The notes: generated from the letters alone by a model not told the origin. A DNA stretch of 18,310 nucleotides from Oscillospiraceae bacterium (GCA_004556975.1 SFFD01000023.1:1-18310); one strand, 5' to 3'; positions 1-7,396 are shown, counted from the first letter of the stretch. A program made the numbers and translations.

Positions 1-1
1 C

Positions 2-898
2 TGGCTTGATGCAATCCGCATTTACGATCCAATGGGCGTGGACAATGCAACCTATACGAAGGACAATGAGGGCTTCCCGCAGTATATCAAGCTTCGTGAT
101 GAAATAAAGAATAGTACAGCAACGGTAAAAACGACACTGTTTATTGACGGTGCGGCTGATGCTACGATAAGCGAGTACAATAACTACGGACCTAACAATG
201 AGGTTTACCTTGCAAACGGACAGGCTATAAGCTTTAAGATTCCTGAAAATGCGAATATTAAATCTGTTCAGATCGGCGCAAAAGCTCCTAAGGGAACGGC
301 AACTATGACCGTAAACAATGATGAAGGAAAAGTTATAGAAACTGCTACGGAAATGTATTATGAGATTTCCAAGATAGGCGGATCTTTCACAATCACTAAT
401 ACCGGTGCTGAAATTCTTTCCCTCACCAACCTCAAGGTAACCTATTCCACAGAAGGCAGCGTTTCTCTTGCTTCTATGAACGCAGAGGAACAGACAAGCG
501 CGGTTATGATGGTTCGTGCGATGTTCGCACCGCCCGTCCCCACTGTGTTCGAGCCGGAAACCTTCACCGTAAGCCTCAAGAACTACAAGGACGTTTATGT
601 TCGTGAGTACATAAAGGTCACCGTCACCACCTCCGACGATGTAAAATATATCACCGTCGGCGACAAGAGAATTTCCCGCTATGATGACGAGCGTGTTTGG
701 GGCGGCTTCCGCAAGGGCTTTGTCAAGACCGGAAAGCGCGTTTGGAGCTATTATGTCAGCTTCGATACCGCCGGACAGCAGGTAATTTCCGTTGTTGCCT
801 ATGACGCGGACGGCCTTGCCAGCGAAGCCGTTGAAAATACGGTGAACATAAAGCCGAGAAGTGCATGGCGCGGCAAAAAAAGCGAATGGCATATATAA
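2..898 (+). CDS. C-terminal part of a large surface/secreted beta-sandwich protein (5' end outside window)
   Basis: The frame is open from base 2 (W-L-D-A-I-R-I-Y-D-P), so the gene starts left of the window and only its last ~298 codons are seen. The ATG at 32 is internal and has no ribosome site. The visible part has no enzyme motif. It is rich in Thr, Val, Asn and Gly and looks like tandem beta-sandwich modules: one with YGPNNEVYLANGQAISFKI and FTITNTGAEILSLTNLKV, then an Ig-like C-terminal module with VREYIKVTVTTSDDVKYI. Similar modules are known from large extracellular proteins of gut Clostridia (recalled, not searched). The end is basic and Trp-containing, with no LPxTG motif or final membrane helix. 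The stop is only 18 bp before the peptide gene at 917, with no room for a promoter between them, so the two are probably cotranscribed. Role unknown; adhesin or binding protein is inference. Confidence 0.6.
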   Translation, partial: WLDAIRIYDPMGVDNATYTKDNEGFPQYIKLRDEIKNSTATVKTTLFIDGAADATISEYNNYGPNNEVYLANGQAISFKIPENANIKSVQIGAKAPKGTATMTVNNDEGKVIETATEMYYEISKIGGSFTITNTGAEILSLTNLKVTYSTEGSVSLASMNAEEQTSAVMMVRAMFAPPVPTVFEPETFTVSLKNYKDVYVREYIKVTVTTSDDVKYITVGDKRISRYDDERVWGGFRKGFVKTGKRVWSYYVSFDTAGQQVISVVAYDADGLASEAVENTVNIKPRSAWRGKKSEWHI

Positions 899-916
899 GA
901 AAGGAGGAGACTTGAT

Positions 917-1144
917 ATGAAAAAAGAATACAAAAAGCCGGAACTCCTTTTTGACAGCTTTGAGCTGAGTACGAGTATTGCAACCGGGTGTGCTGATAAA
1001 ATTAGGGAACCGATAAACAAGTTTGGAAAAGTAATATTTACATCCCCTTTGAACTGTACAGATATACCTACAGTGGACAATGAAGACGGATATGGAGTTT
1101 GCTATCATATTCCTACGGATTTAACTCGTATGTTTACGTCCTAA
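917..1144 (+). CDS. Candidate RiPP precursor peptide (75 aa, YxxPxL leader, three Cys)
   Basis: Start ATG is preceded by a strong AAAGGAGGAG site. The 75-residue product begins with a Lys-rich leader-like stretch containing Y5-x-x-P8-x-L10, then an acidic/hydrophobic segment (F12-D-S-F-E-L17), then S-I-A-T-G-C25. Downstream are Cys47, Cys62, several Gly, Asp and Thr, and the chain ends R-M-F-T-S75. The YxxPxL spacing is the leader signature that PqqD-like recognition domains bind in lasso peptides; the Gly and Thr that follow it in that motif are both Ser here (S14, S20). The gene sits upstream of a radical SAM/SPASM gene and a PqqD-like gene and is followed at once by a terminator, an arrangement common for highly expressed precursors. 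No signal peptide or membrane segment is seen. The core is probably within residues 22-75, but the cleavage site is not determinable. It could also be an unmodified small protein of unknown role. Confidence 0.7.
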   Translation: MKKEYKKPELLFDSFELSTSIATGCADKIREPINKFGKVIFTSPLNCTDIPTVDNEDGYGVCYHIPTDLTRMFTS

Positions 1145-1156
1145 CCCCTAATATTG

Positions 1157-1188
1157 TGCCCTGCCCCGTCGGGGCAGGGCATTTTTCT
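1157..1188 (+). terminator. Intrinsic terminator/attenuator after the precursor gene
   Basis: A perfect 11-bp GC-rich stem (1157-1167 with 1171-1181) closes a GTC loop and is followed by TTTTTCTCT. It lies 13 nt after the precursor stop and 36 nt before the next gene, which has no clear promoter of its own. It therefore probably acts as a partial terminator that sets precursor transcript above the maturation genes. Confidence 0.85.
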
Positions 1189-1223
1189 CTAATACACCTC
1201 TTATAACGAAGGAGGATTTCGCT

Positions 1224-1973
1224 ATGGTGAACAAAAAAGCAAAGCGTGCGCCAAAGGCGGTCAATATCGCGCTGGTGGTGCTCGGCGCGGCGGTAATCGG
1301 GCTTGCAGTGTGGCTCATCGCAGACGCGGTCAGCGGCAACACAAATCAACCGGAAAATCTGCCGAACAGCAGCAACATTACCATTGAGCCGGTGGAGGCG
1401 CCGGAAATTGAGGATAAAGCCTTTATGGACGGGCTTGTTACCGTGGAAAAGGTCGGCCGCTACGCCGGAATTTTCGTTGAAGACGGCAGCGACGAAATAG
1501 TTTCCGATGTTTTCGCAATAACTGTTGTGAACAATTCCGACAAAATGCTGCAATATGCTCAGGTGGTTATCACCTGCGGCGGCGAGGAGTACACCTTTGA
1601 TATGAGCACCATACCCGCCGGTGCTCGTGCTCAAGTGCTCGAAAAGAACAAAAAAGCCCTCCCGGAGGATCTTTCCGGTGCTCAAACGGTGCTCACCACC
1701 GTTACGGAGTTCCAGGAAGCGCCGTCCACATACCCGGAGGTGTTTGAGCTTACACCTTTTGAATACTCTGTAAATATTAAGAATATATCCAAAAGCGACA
1801 TAAGCGGCGATGTGTATGTGTACTACAAAACCAAGGTCGGCGACCTGTATATGGGCGGAATAACCTATCGCGCAAAGGTGACTGACCTTGCCGCGGGCGA
1901 AGAAAAAAGCGCATATGCAAGCCATTTTTACGGCAGCGACAGCGAAATTTTGTTTGTGACCTATGCTAAGTGA
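1224..1973 (+). CDS. Membrane-anchored protein of unknown function in the peptide cluster
   Basis: Start ATG follows AAGGAGGATTTCGCT. The 249-residue protein has a short basic N-terminus (K4-K11), one hydrophobic helix at about residues 12-34, and then a long extracytoplasmic part. This suggests an N-in/C-out single-pass protein or an uncleaved signal anchor. After an Asn/Pro-rich linker (about 38-60) there appear to be two beta-rich modules, roughly 70-150 and 165-249; both contain NNS/KNIS-type strand motifs followed by Tyr-rich strands, as in Ig-like or FxLYD-type domains. No catalytic motif is recognised. Its last codons overlap the kinase-like gene by 11 nt, so it belongs to the same translationally coupled unit. 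Possible roles are a docking or export partner for the modified peptide, or a carrier at the cell surface; nothing in the sequence decides this. Confidence 0.75.
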   Translation: MVNKKAKRAPKAVNIALVVLGAAVIGLAVWLIADAVSGNTNQPENLPNSSNITIEPVEAPEIEDKAFMDGLVTVEKVGRYAGIFVEDGSDEIVSDVFAITVVNNSDKMLQYAQVVITCGGEEYTFDMSTIPAGARAQVLEKNKKALPEDLSGAQTVLTTVTEFQEAPSTYPEVFELTPFEYSVNIKNISKSDISGDVYVYYKTKVGDLYMGGITYRAKVTDLAAGEEKSAYASHFYGSDSEILFVTYAK

Positions 1974-2718
1974 GTTTTACGAATTCGGCGGAACGCTTTT
2001 CCGCATAGATTCCGAAGAACCGCTGCTTGAATCGAAGTACACCGCGCCTTTTGCCTGCGCCGGAACAAAAACGCCGGATTTTGTTATAATCGTGGGGTAT
2101 TCCGGCGAAAAAATGCAGAATGGCTTTTCAAACGCGAACCGAATCGGCAGCAGCATCCGGATTGAGTTTGCCGAAAGTTACAGGGGAAAAATTTCTGCGA
2201 AGAATGCCCTTGAGGAGTCGGGAATTTTTCGTATGCTTGCAAAACGCGGCGGAGTTGTGCTTCATTCGTCCTATGTGCTTACAAAGCAGGGCGAGGCGCT
2301 GCTTTTTTCTGCGCCGAGCGGCACGGGAAAAAGCACCCAGGCGGAGCTTTGGCGCAGCTACGCCGGAGCAAAGGTGATAAATGGCGACAGGGCGCTTGTT
2401 AAAGCGGAAAACGGCGTTACCGCAAACGGAATATTCTTTTCGGGAACATCGGGAATATGCGAAAACGTTACTGCGCCCCTTAAAGCGATTGTGATTTTGC
2501 GCCAGTCTTTTGCAAACGAGCTGAAAAAGGTTTCGGGAAAAGAAGCGTTTATGCGGCTTTTGCCGCAGTGCTCGTATTACCCGAAGGAAGAAGAAAATCT
2601 TAAGCTTGTTACGGGAATTCTGGCTGAAATTATTTCTGCCGTGCCCATATATGATTTCGGCTGTGTGCCGGAAAAAAGCGCCGTTACGGCATTAAACGAG
2701 GTGCTTTATGGAAAATAA
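1963..2718 (+). CDS. HPr kinase / PEPCK-like P-loop protein, putative peptide kinase
   Basis: The 251-residue protein has a Walker A motif at residues 117-125 (A-P-S-G-T-G-K-S-T), preceded by G-G-V-V-L-H101-S-S, and followed by N140-G-D-R-A-L as the metal-site-like segment. This is the layout of the HPr kinase/phosphorylase-like (PEPCK-fold) proteins found in many peptide clusters. The N-terminal ~90 residues are beta-rich and variable. In lasso peptide clusters, members of this family (ThcoK, PadeK) phosphorylate the C-terminal Ser of the precursor; the precursor here also ends in Ser, so a similar reaction is possible but not shown. The start lies inside the preceding gene (11-nt overlap) with no Shine-Dalgarno sequence upstream, so translation probably depends on coupling. 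The stop overlaps the radical SAM gene by 11 nt. It lacks the usual surroundings of true HprK (no HPr or lgt nearby). Confidence 0.8.
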   Translation: MLSEFYEFGGTLFRIDSEEPLLESKYTAPFACAGTKTPDFVIIVGYSGEKMQNGFSNANRIGSSIRIEFAESYRGKISAKNALEESGIFRMLAKRGGVVLHSSYVLTKQGEALLFSAPSGTGKSTQAELWRSYAGAKVINGDRALVKAENGVTANGIFFSGTSGICENVTAPLKAIVILRQSFANELKKVSGKEAFMRLLPQCSYYPKEEENLKLVTGILAEIISAVPIYDFGCVPEKSAVTALNEVLYGK

Positions 2719-3838
2719 TAATACGGAGCCCATGCTTTCGCGCTATCTTCATTCAAAGGGGTGTCGGCTTGGGCTGCCGATTTCGGGCAATTTTGAGTTG
2801 ACCCCAAGGTGCAACTTTAACTGCAAAATGTGTTATGTTCATCTTTCCGAAGAGGAGCAGCGCCGCCGCGGAAAGGAACTTTCCGCCGACGAATGGCTTG
2901 CCGCTGCGGAAAAAGCCAGAGACGCGGGAATGGTTTTTCTGCTGCTTACCGGCGGCGAACCGCTTGTTAGGCAGGATTTTCGCTATCTTTTGGCGGAGCT
3001 TAAAAAAATGGGGCTTATAGTTTCGGTCAACAGCAACGGTTCGCTGATAAACGATGACTGGATTGAATTTTTTAAAAGCGAGCCGCCGATCCGTTTTAAC
3101 ATAACGCTTTACGGCGCAGGAAACGAAGCCTATGAGCGCCTTTGCGGCCGTCCGGTCTTTGATAAAGTGGTGAACAATATCCGCGCTCTTAAGGAAATAG
3201 GAATAGGCGTGAAGCTTAACGTTTCGCTCACCCGGTACAATGCCGAAGATATGGCGAAGATATATGAGATTGCCGAGGAGCTTGGCACGCCGATTCAGCT
3301 TGCGACATATATGTTCCCGCCCACTCGCCGTGATGAGAAGCTGATAGGTCAGAACGACCGCTTTTCTGCAAAGGAAGCCGCAGAATACGGCGTTGAGTGG
3401 GATAAGCTGCGCTTTACCGACGAGCAGTTTCTGAAAAGAGCGGAGGCAATGCGCGACGGGCTTTGTCTTCCGGCAGAGGACGTTTGCGACGGAGCGCCTG
3501 GCGAAGGCATTTTATGCCGCGCGGGGCGAAGCTCCTTTTGGATTAACTGGCAGGGCGCAATGACTCCCTGCGGAATGATGACGGAACCTGCCTTTTCCGT
3601 TCCGGAGCTTGGGTTCGATGAAGCCTGGGCAAGGACAAAGTCCGCCGCTTCGGCTATTCGCCTGCCGTCCGATTGTGTTTCCTGCAAATACAAGAACGCT
3701 TGCCACGCCTGCGCCGCCATGTGCGTTACCGAAACCGGAAAATTTGACAAAAGGCCGGACTATGTGTGCGAAATGACCCGCGAATCTGTGCGGCTTACCC
3801 TTGATGAATATGAAAAGAGGAAGAAAAATGAAGATTAA
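2708..3838 (+). CDS. Radical SAM/SPASM peptide-modifying enzyme
   Basis: The 376-residue protein has the radical SAM CX3CX2C motif at C35-N-F-N-C39-K-M-C42-Y and the SAM-contact motif T81-G-G-E-P-L. A C-terminal SPASM region with Cys at 270, 288, 323, 326, 332, 335, 339 and 354 would bind auxiliary Fe-S clusters. The spacing C270-X12-G-X4-C288, then CX2CX5C, is canonical. The next step is CX2CX3C, so there is one Cys more than in the usual CX2CX5CX3C. Enzymes of this class install thioether (sactipeptide, ranthipeptide) or C-C crosslinks, or perform epimerisation, on RiPP precursors. The three Cys in the nearby peptide make thioether formation an attractive guess, but the reaction is not readable from sequence. 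A GAGGTG ribosome site precedes the start inside the upstream gene. No N-terminal PqqD domain is fused, which fits the separate PqqD gene that follows. Confidence 0.92.
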   Translation: MENNNTEPMLSRYLHSKGCRLGLPISGNFELTPRCNFNCKMCYVHLSEEEQRRRGKELSADEWLAAAEKARDAGMVFLLLTGGEPLVRQDFRYLLAELKKMGLIVSVNSNGSLINDDWIEFFKSEPPIRFNITLYGAGNEAYERLCGRPVFDKVVNNIRALKEIGIGVKLNVSLTRYNAEDMAKIYEIAEELGTPIQLATYMFPPTRRDEKLIGQNDRFSAKEAAEYGVEWDKLRFTDEQFLKRAEAMRDGLCLPAEDVCDGAPGEGILCRAGRSSFWINWQGAMTPCGMMTEPAFSVPELGFDEAWARTKSAASAIRLPSDCVSCKYKNACHACAAMCVTETGKFDKRPDYVCEMTRESVRLTLDEYEKRKKNED

Positions 3839-4088
3839 AAAGAATCTTATTAAGCGCAACATTGCCGGTGACGTTATTCTTGTGCCCGTGGGCAGCGCTT
3901 CTCTTGATATAAAGGGACTGATTTCCCTGAATGAAACGGCGGAGGTTATTTGGGACGCGCTTCCCGAAGCGGAGGACAAAGCCGACCTTGTCAAAGCCGT
4001 TACCGACGTTTATGATGTGGACGCCGCCATTGCCGAGGGTGACGTTGGCGCTTTTCTTGAAAAGCTGCGCGAACTTGATATAATATGA
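3828..4088 (+). CDS. PqqD-like RiPP recognition protein
   Basis: The 86-residue product from ATG 3828 (AGAGGAAG ribosome site) fits PqqD-family length and layout: an N-terminal beta-strand segment with V-I-L-V-P-V-G-S-A, the hallmark I-S-L-N35-E-T-A-E-V-I-W, then an acidic linker, a helix-forming stretch, and the closing G-D-V-G-A-F-L-E-K-L-R-E-L. Longer in-frame starts (from 3801) exist but would add a basic extension with no ribosome site. PqqD-like proteins are RiPP recognition elements: they bind the leader peptide and deliver it to a radical SAM enzyme. Here the partner is presumably the preceding SPASM enzyme, whose gene it overlaps by 11 nt. The gene closes the cluster and is followed by a hairpin. 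Secondary function is not suggested by the sequence. Confidence 0.9.
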   Translation: MKIKKNLIKRNIAGDVILVPVGSASLDIKGLISLNETAEVIWDALPEAEDKADLVKAVTDVYDVDAAIAEGDVGAFLEKLRELDII

Positions 4089-4093
4089 ACAGG

Positions 4094-4119
4094 TGGGGCG
4101 TCAGAAGACGCCCCATTCG
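4094..4119 (+). terminator. Hairpin at the end of the peptide-modification cluster (weak U tract)
   Basis: A 9-bp stem (4094-4102 with 4107-4115) with an AGAA loop begins 5 nt after the PqqD stop. The following bases (TTCGTAAAATT) are not a good U tract, so this is either a weak terminator or an mRNA 3'-end stabiliser. Confidence 0.5.
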
Positions 4120-4172
4120 TAAAATTAACAAAAGCTTAATAAAAAAGACGCATTTTTGCCACGGCAATAGAA

Positions 4173-4178
4173 TATAAT
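4173..4178 (+). promoter_or_regulatory. Possible -10 element for the HD-domain gene
   Basis: A perfect TATAAT lies 51 bp upstream of the HD-domain start codon. No good -35 stands 16-18 bp before it (the TTGCCA at 4156-4161 is only 11 bp away), so this promoter is tentative. Confidence 0.35.
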
Positions 4179-4228
4179 CTATCCTTAATGCGAAAAAGTA
4201 TTCGGTAAAAGAGAAAGGAGATGAAATT

Positions 4229-4888
4229 ATGGTAACTTTTGAGGAAATTAAAAACAACGAGGCAATTAACACTTATATCAGAAAAGCTGACCAGACCTTA
4301 AGCGAGCTTGGCTTTACCGAGCACAGCTTTGCCCATGTGGGAATGGTTGCGACAAACGCAAGCTATATTATGGAGACCCTTGGATATTCCGAACGCGAGG
4401 TGGAGCTTGTAAAGATTGCGGCGCATCTTCACGATATCGGCAACCTTGTAAACAGGGTGGACCATTCCCAAAGCGGCGCGGTTATGGCATTCAGAATTCT
4501 TGATAACCTGCACATGCCCGCGGAGGAAATATGCGATATTGTTGCCGCCATCGGAAACCACGACGAAGGCACCGGACGCCCGATTAGCCCTATGGCTGCA
4601 GCGCTTATTTTGGCGGATAAATCCGACGTTCGCAGAAGCCGTGTGCGCAACAACGACCCCGCAACCTTTGATATTCACGACCGCGTGAACTATTCCGTAA
4701 AAAAAGCGGAACTTAAAATCAACGAAAATCATACACTGATAAAGCTTAAGCTGAGCGTAGATACCCGCTACGGTTCGGTAATGGATTATTTTGAGATATT
4801 CATGAACCGCATGGTGCTTTGCCGCAAAGCGGCAGAGAGGCTTGGACTGCAGTTCAAGCTGATGATTAACGAACAGCAGCTTATTTAA
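4229..4888 (+). CDS. HD-domain phosphohydrolase
   Basis: The start follows AAAGGAGATGAAATT. The 219-residue protein contains the HD metal-binding set: H36 (F-A-H-V), the H68-D69 pair in A-A-H-L-H-D-I-G-N, a downstream H111-D (G-N-H-D-E-G-T-G) and D130 (L-I-L-A-D-K-S-D). This matches HD-family metal-dependent phosphohydrolases, which cleave nucleotides, cyclic dinucleotides or other phosphoesters; the substrate cannot be read from the sequence. There is no GYP signature of c-di-GMP phosphodiesterases and no membrane or sensor domain. The C-terminal ~60 residues are a beta/alpha segment without a recognised motif. It stands alone between two hairpins, with a separate possible -10 box, so it is probably not part of the peptide cluster despite its shared direction. 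Confidence 0.88.
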   Translation: MVTFEEIKNNEAINTYIRKADQTLSELGFTEHSFAHVGMVATNASYIMETLGYSEREVELVKIAAHLHDIGNLVNRVDHSQSGAVMAFRILDNLHMPAEEICDIVAAIGNHDEGTGRPISPMAAALILADKSDVRRSRVRNNDPATFDIHDRVNYSVKKAELKINENHTLIKLKLSVDTRYGSVMDYFEIFMNRMVLCRKAAERLGLQFKLMINEQQLI

Positions 4889-4917
4889 AAAGACCGCGTT
4901 TGCGGTCTTTTTGTTTT
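4887..4917 (+). terminator. Intrinsic terminator of the HD-domain gene
   Basis: An 11-bp stem (4887-4897 with 4902-4912) with a GTTT loop runs into a T-rich tail. It overlaps the stop codon region of the HD gene. Confidence 0.9.
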
Positions 4918-4949
4918 GCTGTTTTTATGAAGGCGCGCCGAAAGCGCGC

Positions 4950-4987
4950 AAAAAAACGGGGGCGCCTTTGCAGCGTGCCCCCGTTTT
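4950..4987 (-). terminator. Intrinsic terminator of glgP
   Basis: An 11-bp stem (4953-4963 with 4977-4987) is followed on the minus strand by a run of seven T. It lies 10 bp beyond the glgP stop. Confidence 0.9.
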
Positions 4988-4996
4988 AAAAAATCA

Positions 4997-7369
4997 TTAC
5001 ATTCCCCAGATTTTTTCGCAATAGTTTTCTACGGTGCGGTCAACGAAAAATTCCGGTGCGGCGGAGATATTCATAAGGCTCATTCTGAACCATTTTTCCG
5101 TGTCGCGATAGGTTCTGTCCGCTTTATCCTGAATATCCATATAGCTGCGAAAGTCCGCTGCCGCCATATAGCGGTCGTCGCACTCAATAATATTAGCAAG
5201 GTCGGAAAAATCCTCGCCGCCGATGCCGCGGCGCATGCGGTCAATAACGGCGCGAAGTTCGCCGTCGGAATTAACAATGCCGAAAGGGGAGTATCCGCGC
5301 CGGCGCAGTTCGCTTACTTCTTCCGTGGTCATACCAAAACGCATGAAATTATCCTCGCCGACGGCATTCAGAATTTCGATGTTGGCGCCGTCAAGAGTGC
5401 CGACGGTGACAGCGCCGCCGAGCATAAGCTTCATGTTGCCGGTGCCGGAAGCTTCCGTTCCCGCAAGGGAAATCTGTTCGGAAATATCCGCCGCGGGCAT
5501 AAGCATTTCTGAAGCGGTTACGCTGTAATTTTCAAGAAAGCAAAGGCGCAGGCGACCGCTGTAATTGGGGTTTTCGGAAAGCTCCTTTCCGATGCACCAG
5601 ATAAGCTTGATTATGCGCTTTGCGATGTAATAACCGGGCGCGGCTTTTGCGCCGAAAATGAAGGTGCGCGGGTAAATATCCGCGTTGGGGTTCGCGTCAA
5701 TTCGGTTCATAAGGGCGATTATGCGCATGGCGTTAAGGTGCTGGCGTTTATATTCGTGAAGGCGCTTTGCCTGCACGTCAAAAATCGAGGATGGGTCAAG
5801 CAGCTTTCCGCAAACGTCGAAGTTCTGCGCGGCAAAAATCTCTTTGCGCAGGCGCTTGACGGAAGCAAGCTCATTGAGCACGGAAGAATCATTGATATGG
5901 TTCTTGAGCATGCTCATTTTTTTATAGTCGTGCTCAAAATCTTCGCCGGCATACTTTTTTACGAAGGACGAAAGCTCCGGGTTTGCGCAGCAAAGCCAGC
6001 GGCGCGCGGCAATTCCGTTGGTTATGCCGCAGAAGCGTTCCGGAAAAGCCTTATACATGGTGGAGAAAACGCTGGTTTCCATGACCTTGACATGGTGCGC
6101 CGAAACGCCGTTTACGCTGTGGCAGCAATATACGCAAAGGTTGGCCATATGGATTTGGCCGCCGCCGATTATAGCCATGCGCTCAATATCTTCTGAAGAA
6201 AAGCCGCGGCGGCCGAGATATTCGCGCTCTCTGCGGTCAAGTTCCTTTATTATTACAAAGATGCGCGGCAAAAGAGAGGCAAACATATCCGTGTTCCAGC
6301 GCTCAAGCGCTTCGGGCAGAACGGTATGGTTTGTATAGCTGAAAATGCGGCGGCAAAGGTTTTCTGCCTTTTCCCAGGGAAAGCCGCATTCATCCAAAAG
6401 AACGCGCATAAGTTCGGGAATGGCAAGAGTCGGGTGGGTGTCGTTGATATGAATTGCCGCCTTTTCCGGCAGATTTTCAAGGGTGCCGTATTTTGCAAGG
6501 TGGCGGCGTACAATATCGGTGACGGTGGCGCAGCAAAGGAAATATTGCTGCTTAAGGCGCAGAAGCTTTCCTTCCGGGTGGCTGTCGTTGGGATAGAGAA
6601 TTGAGCTTATGGCGCGCGCCATTGCCGATTTTCGGAATGCTTCGGGATAAAGCCCGCGGTTGAAAAGCTCCATATCGGGAAGGGGGGATTCGGCGCGCCA
6701 AAGGCGAAGCTTTGACACGTTTTTTGCACCGAAGCCCGGCACAAGAATGTCATATGGAACAGCCTTAACCGTTTCGCAGTTTTTCATTACGACGTTATGA
6801 AAGCTGTCGTGCCAAGATTCTTCGATTTCTCCTCCGAAATTTACCAAAGCGGCGTCTTCCGGATGCGTGGTAAGCCAGACGCGCCCGCCGGGAAGCCAGT
6901 CATCGGGCTTTTCGGTTTGCCAGCCCTCGCAAAGCTTTTGGCGGAAAATGCCGTATTCATAGCATATGGAATACCCAGTGGCAGGCTTGCCGATGGTGGC
7001 AAGCCCGTCAAGAAAGCATGCCGCAAGCCGCCCCAGACCGCCGTTGCCAAGACCGGCATCCGGTTCCTGTTCGTATATTTTTTCGGGAGAAACGCCAAGG
7101 GAGGAAAGGGCGGCTTCAAAATCATCCTTAATGCCGAGGTTATAGAGGTCGTTGCGAAGCGAACGCCCCATAAGGAACTCCATGGAAAGGTAATATACCT
7201 CTTTGTCGCCGCAATAAGTCTGTTCCGAACGGCGCTTGGCCAAAAGGCGGCGCACCACCGTCGCTGAGGCGGAATATATATGTGAAAGCTCGGCGGCCTC
7301 CGGCGATTCGTTAAAATCGTCCCGCAGAACTTCGATTATTTTGTTACGGCAGAAATCAACGCTTTGCAT
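4997..7369 (-). CDS. glgP: Glycogen/alpha-glucan phosphorylase
   Basis: The 790-residue protein is close to full family length (about 800) and is recognisable throughout. Near the N-terminus it has Y-Y-L-S-M-E-F-L-M-G-R and D-A-G-L-G-N-G-G-L-G-R-L-A-A-C-F-L-D, then H-I-N-D-T-H-P-T, N-H-T-V-L-P-E-A-L-E and K-R-L-H-E-Y-K-R-Q. The cofactor site is E-A-S-G-T-G-N-M-K647, where the Lys holds pyridoxal phosphate. It releases glucose-1-phosphate from glycogen or maltodextrins by phosphorolysis in the cytosol. The start is set by AAGGAGGGCAAAA just before the ATG. It has its own promoter (7397-7425) and terminator and stands alone, with no other glycogen gene in view. Allosteric sites of the animal enzymes are not expected in bacterial members. 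Confidence 0.97.
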   Translation of the reverse strand: MQSVDFCRNKIIEVLRDDFNESPEAAELSHIYSASATVVRRLLAKRRSEQTYCGDKEVYYLSMEFLMGRSLRNDLYNLGIKDDFEAALSSLGVSPEKIYEQEPDAGLGNGGLGRLAACFLDGLATIGKPATGYSICYEYGIFRQKLCEGWQTEKPDDWLPGGRVWLTTHPEDAALVNFGGEIEESWHDSFHNVVMKNCETVKAVPYDILVPGFGAKNVSKLRLWRAESPLPDMELFNRGLYPEAFRKSAMARAISSILYPNDSHPEGKLLRLKQQYFLCCATVTDIVRRHLAKYGTLENLPEKAAIHINDTHPTLAIPELMRVLLDECGFPWEKAENLCRRIFSYTNHTVLPEALERWNTDMFASLLPRIFVIIKELDRREREYLGRRGFSSEDIERMAIIGGGQIHMANLCVYCCHSVNGVSAHHVKVMETSVFSTMYKAFPERFCGITNGIAARRWLCCANPELSSFVKKYAGEDFEHDYKKMSMLKNHINDSSVLNELASVKRLRKEIFAAQNFDVCGKLLDPSSIFDVQAKRLHEYKRQHLNAMRIIALMNRIDANPNADIYPRTFIFGAKAAPGYYIAKRIIKLIWCIGKELSENPNYSGRLRLCFLENYSVTASEMLMPAADISEQISLAGTEASGTGNMKLMLGGAVTVGTLDGANIEILNAVGEDNFMRFGMTTEEVSELRRRGYSPFGIVNSDGELRAVIDRMRRGIGGEDFSDLANIIECDDRYMAAADFRSYMDIQDKADRTYRDTEKWFRMSLMNISAAPEFFVDRTVENYCEKIWGM

Positions 7370-7396
7370 TTTTGCCCTCCTTAATTTAATATGTAT

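Noticed and set aside
1963..4088. Lasso peptide cluster
   Set aside because: The leader motif, kinase-like gene and PqqD fit, but there is no asparagine-synthetase-like cyclase and no B2 protease; the radical SAM enzyme points to another chemistry.
4156..4178. TTGCCA and TATAAT as a full promoter for the HD gene
   Set aside because: The spacer is 11 bp, too short for sigma-A; only the -10 is kept, as tentative.
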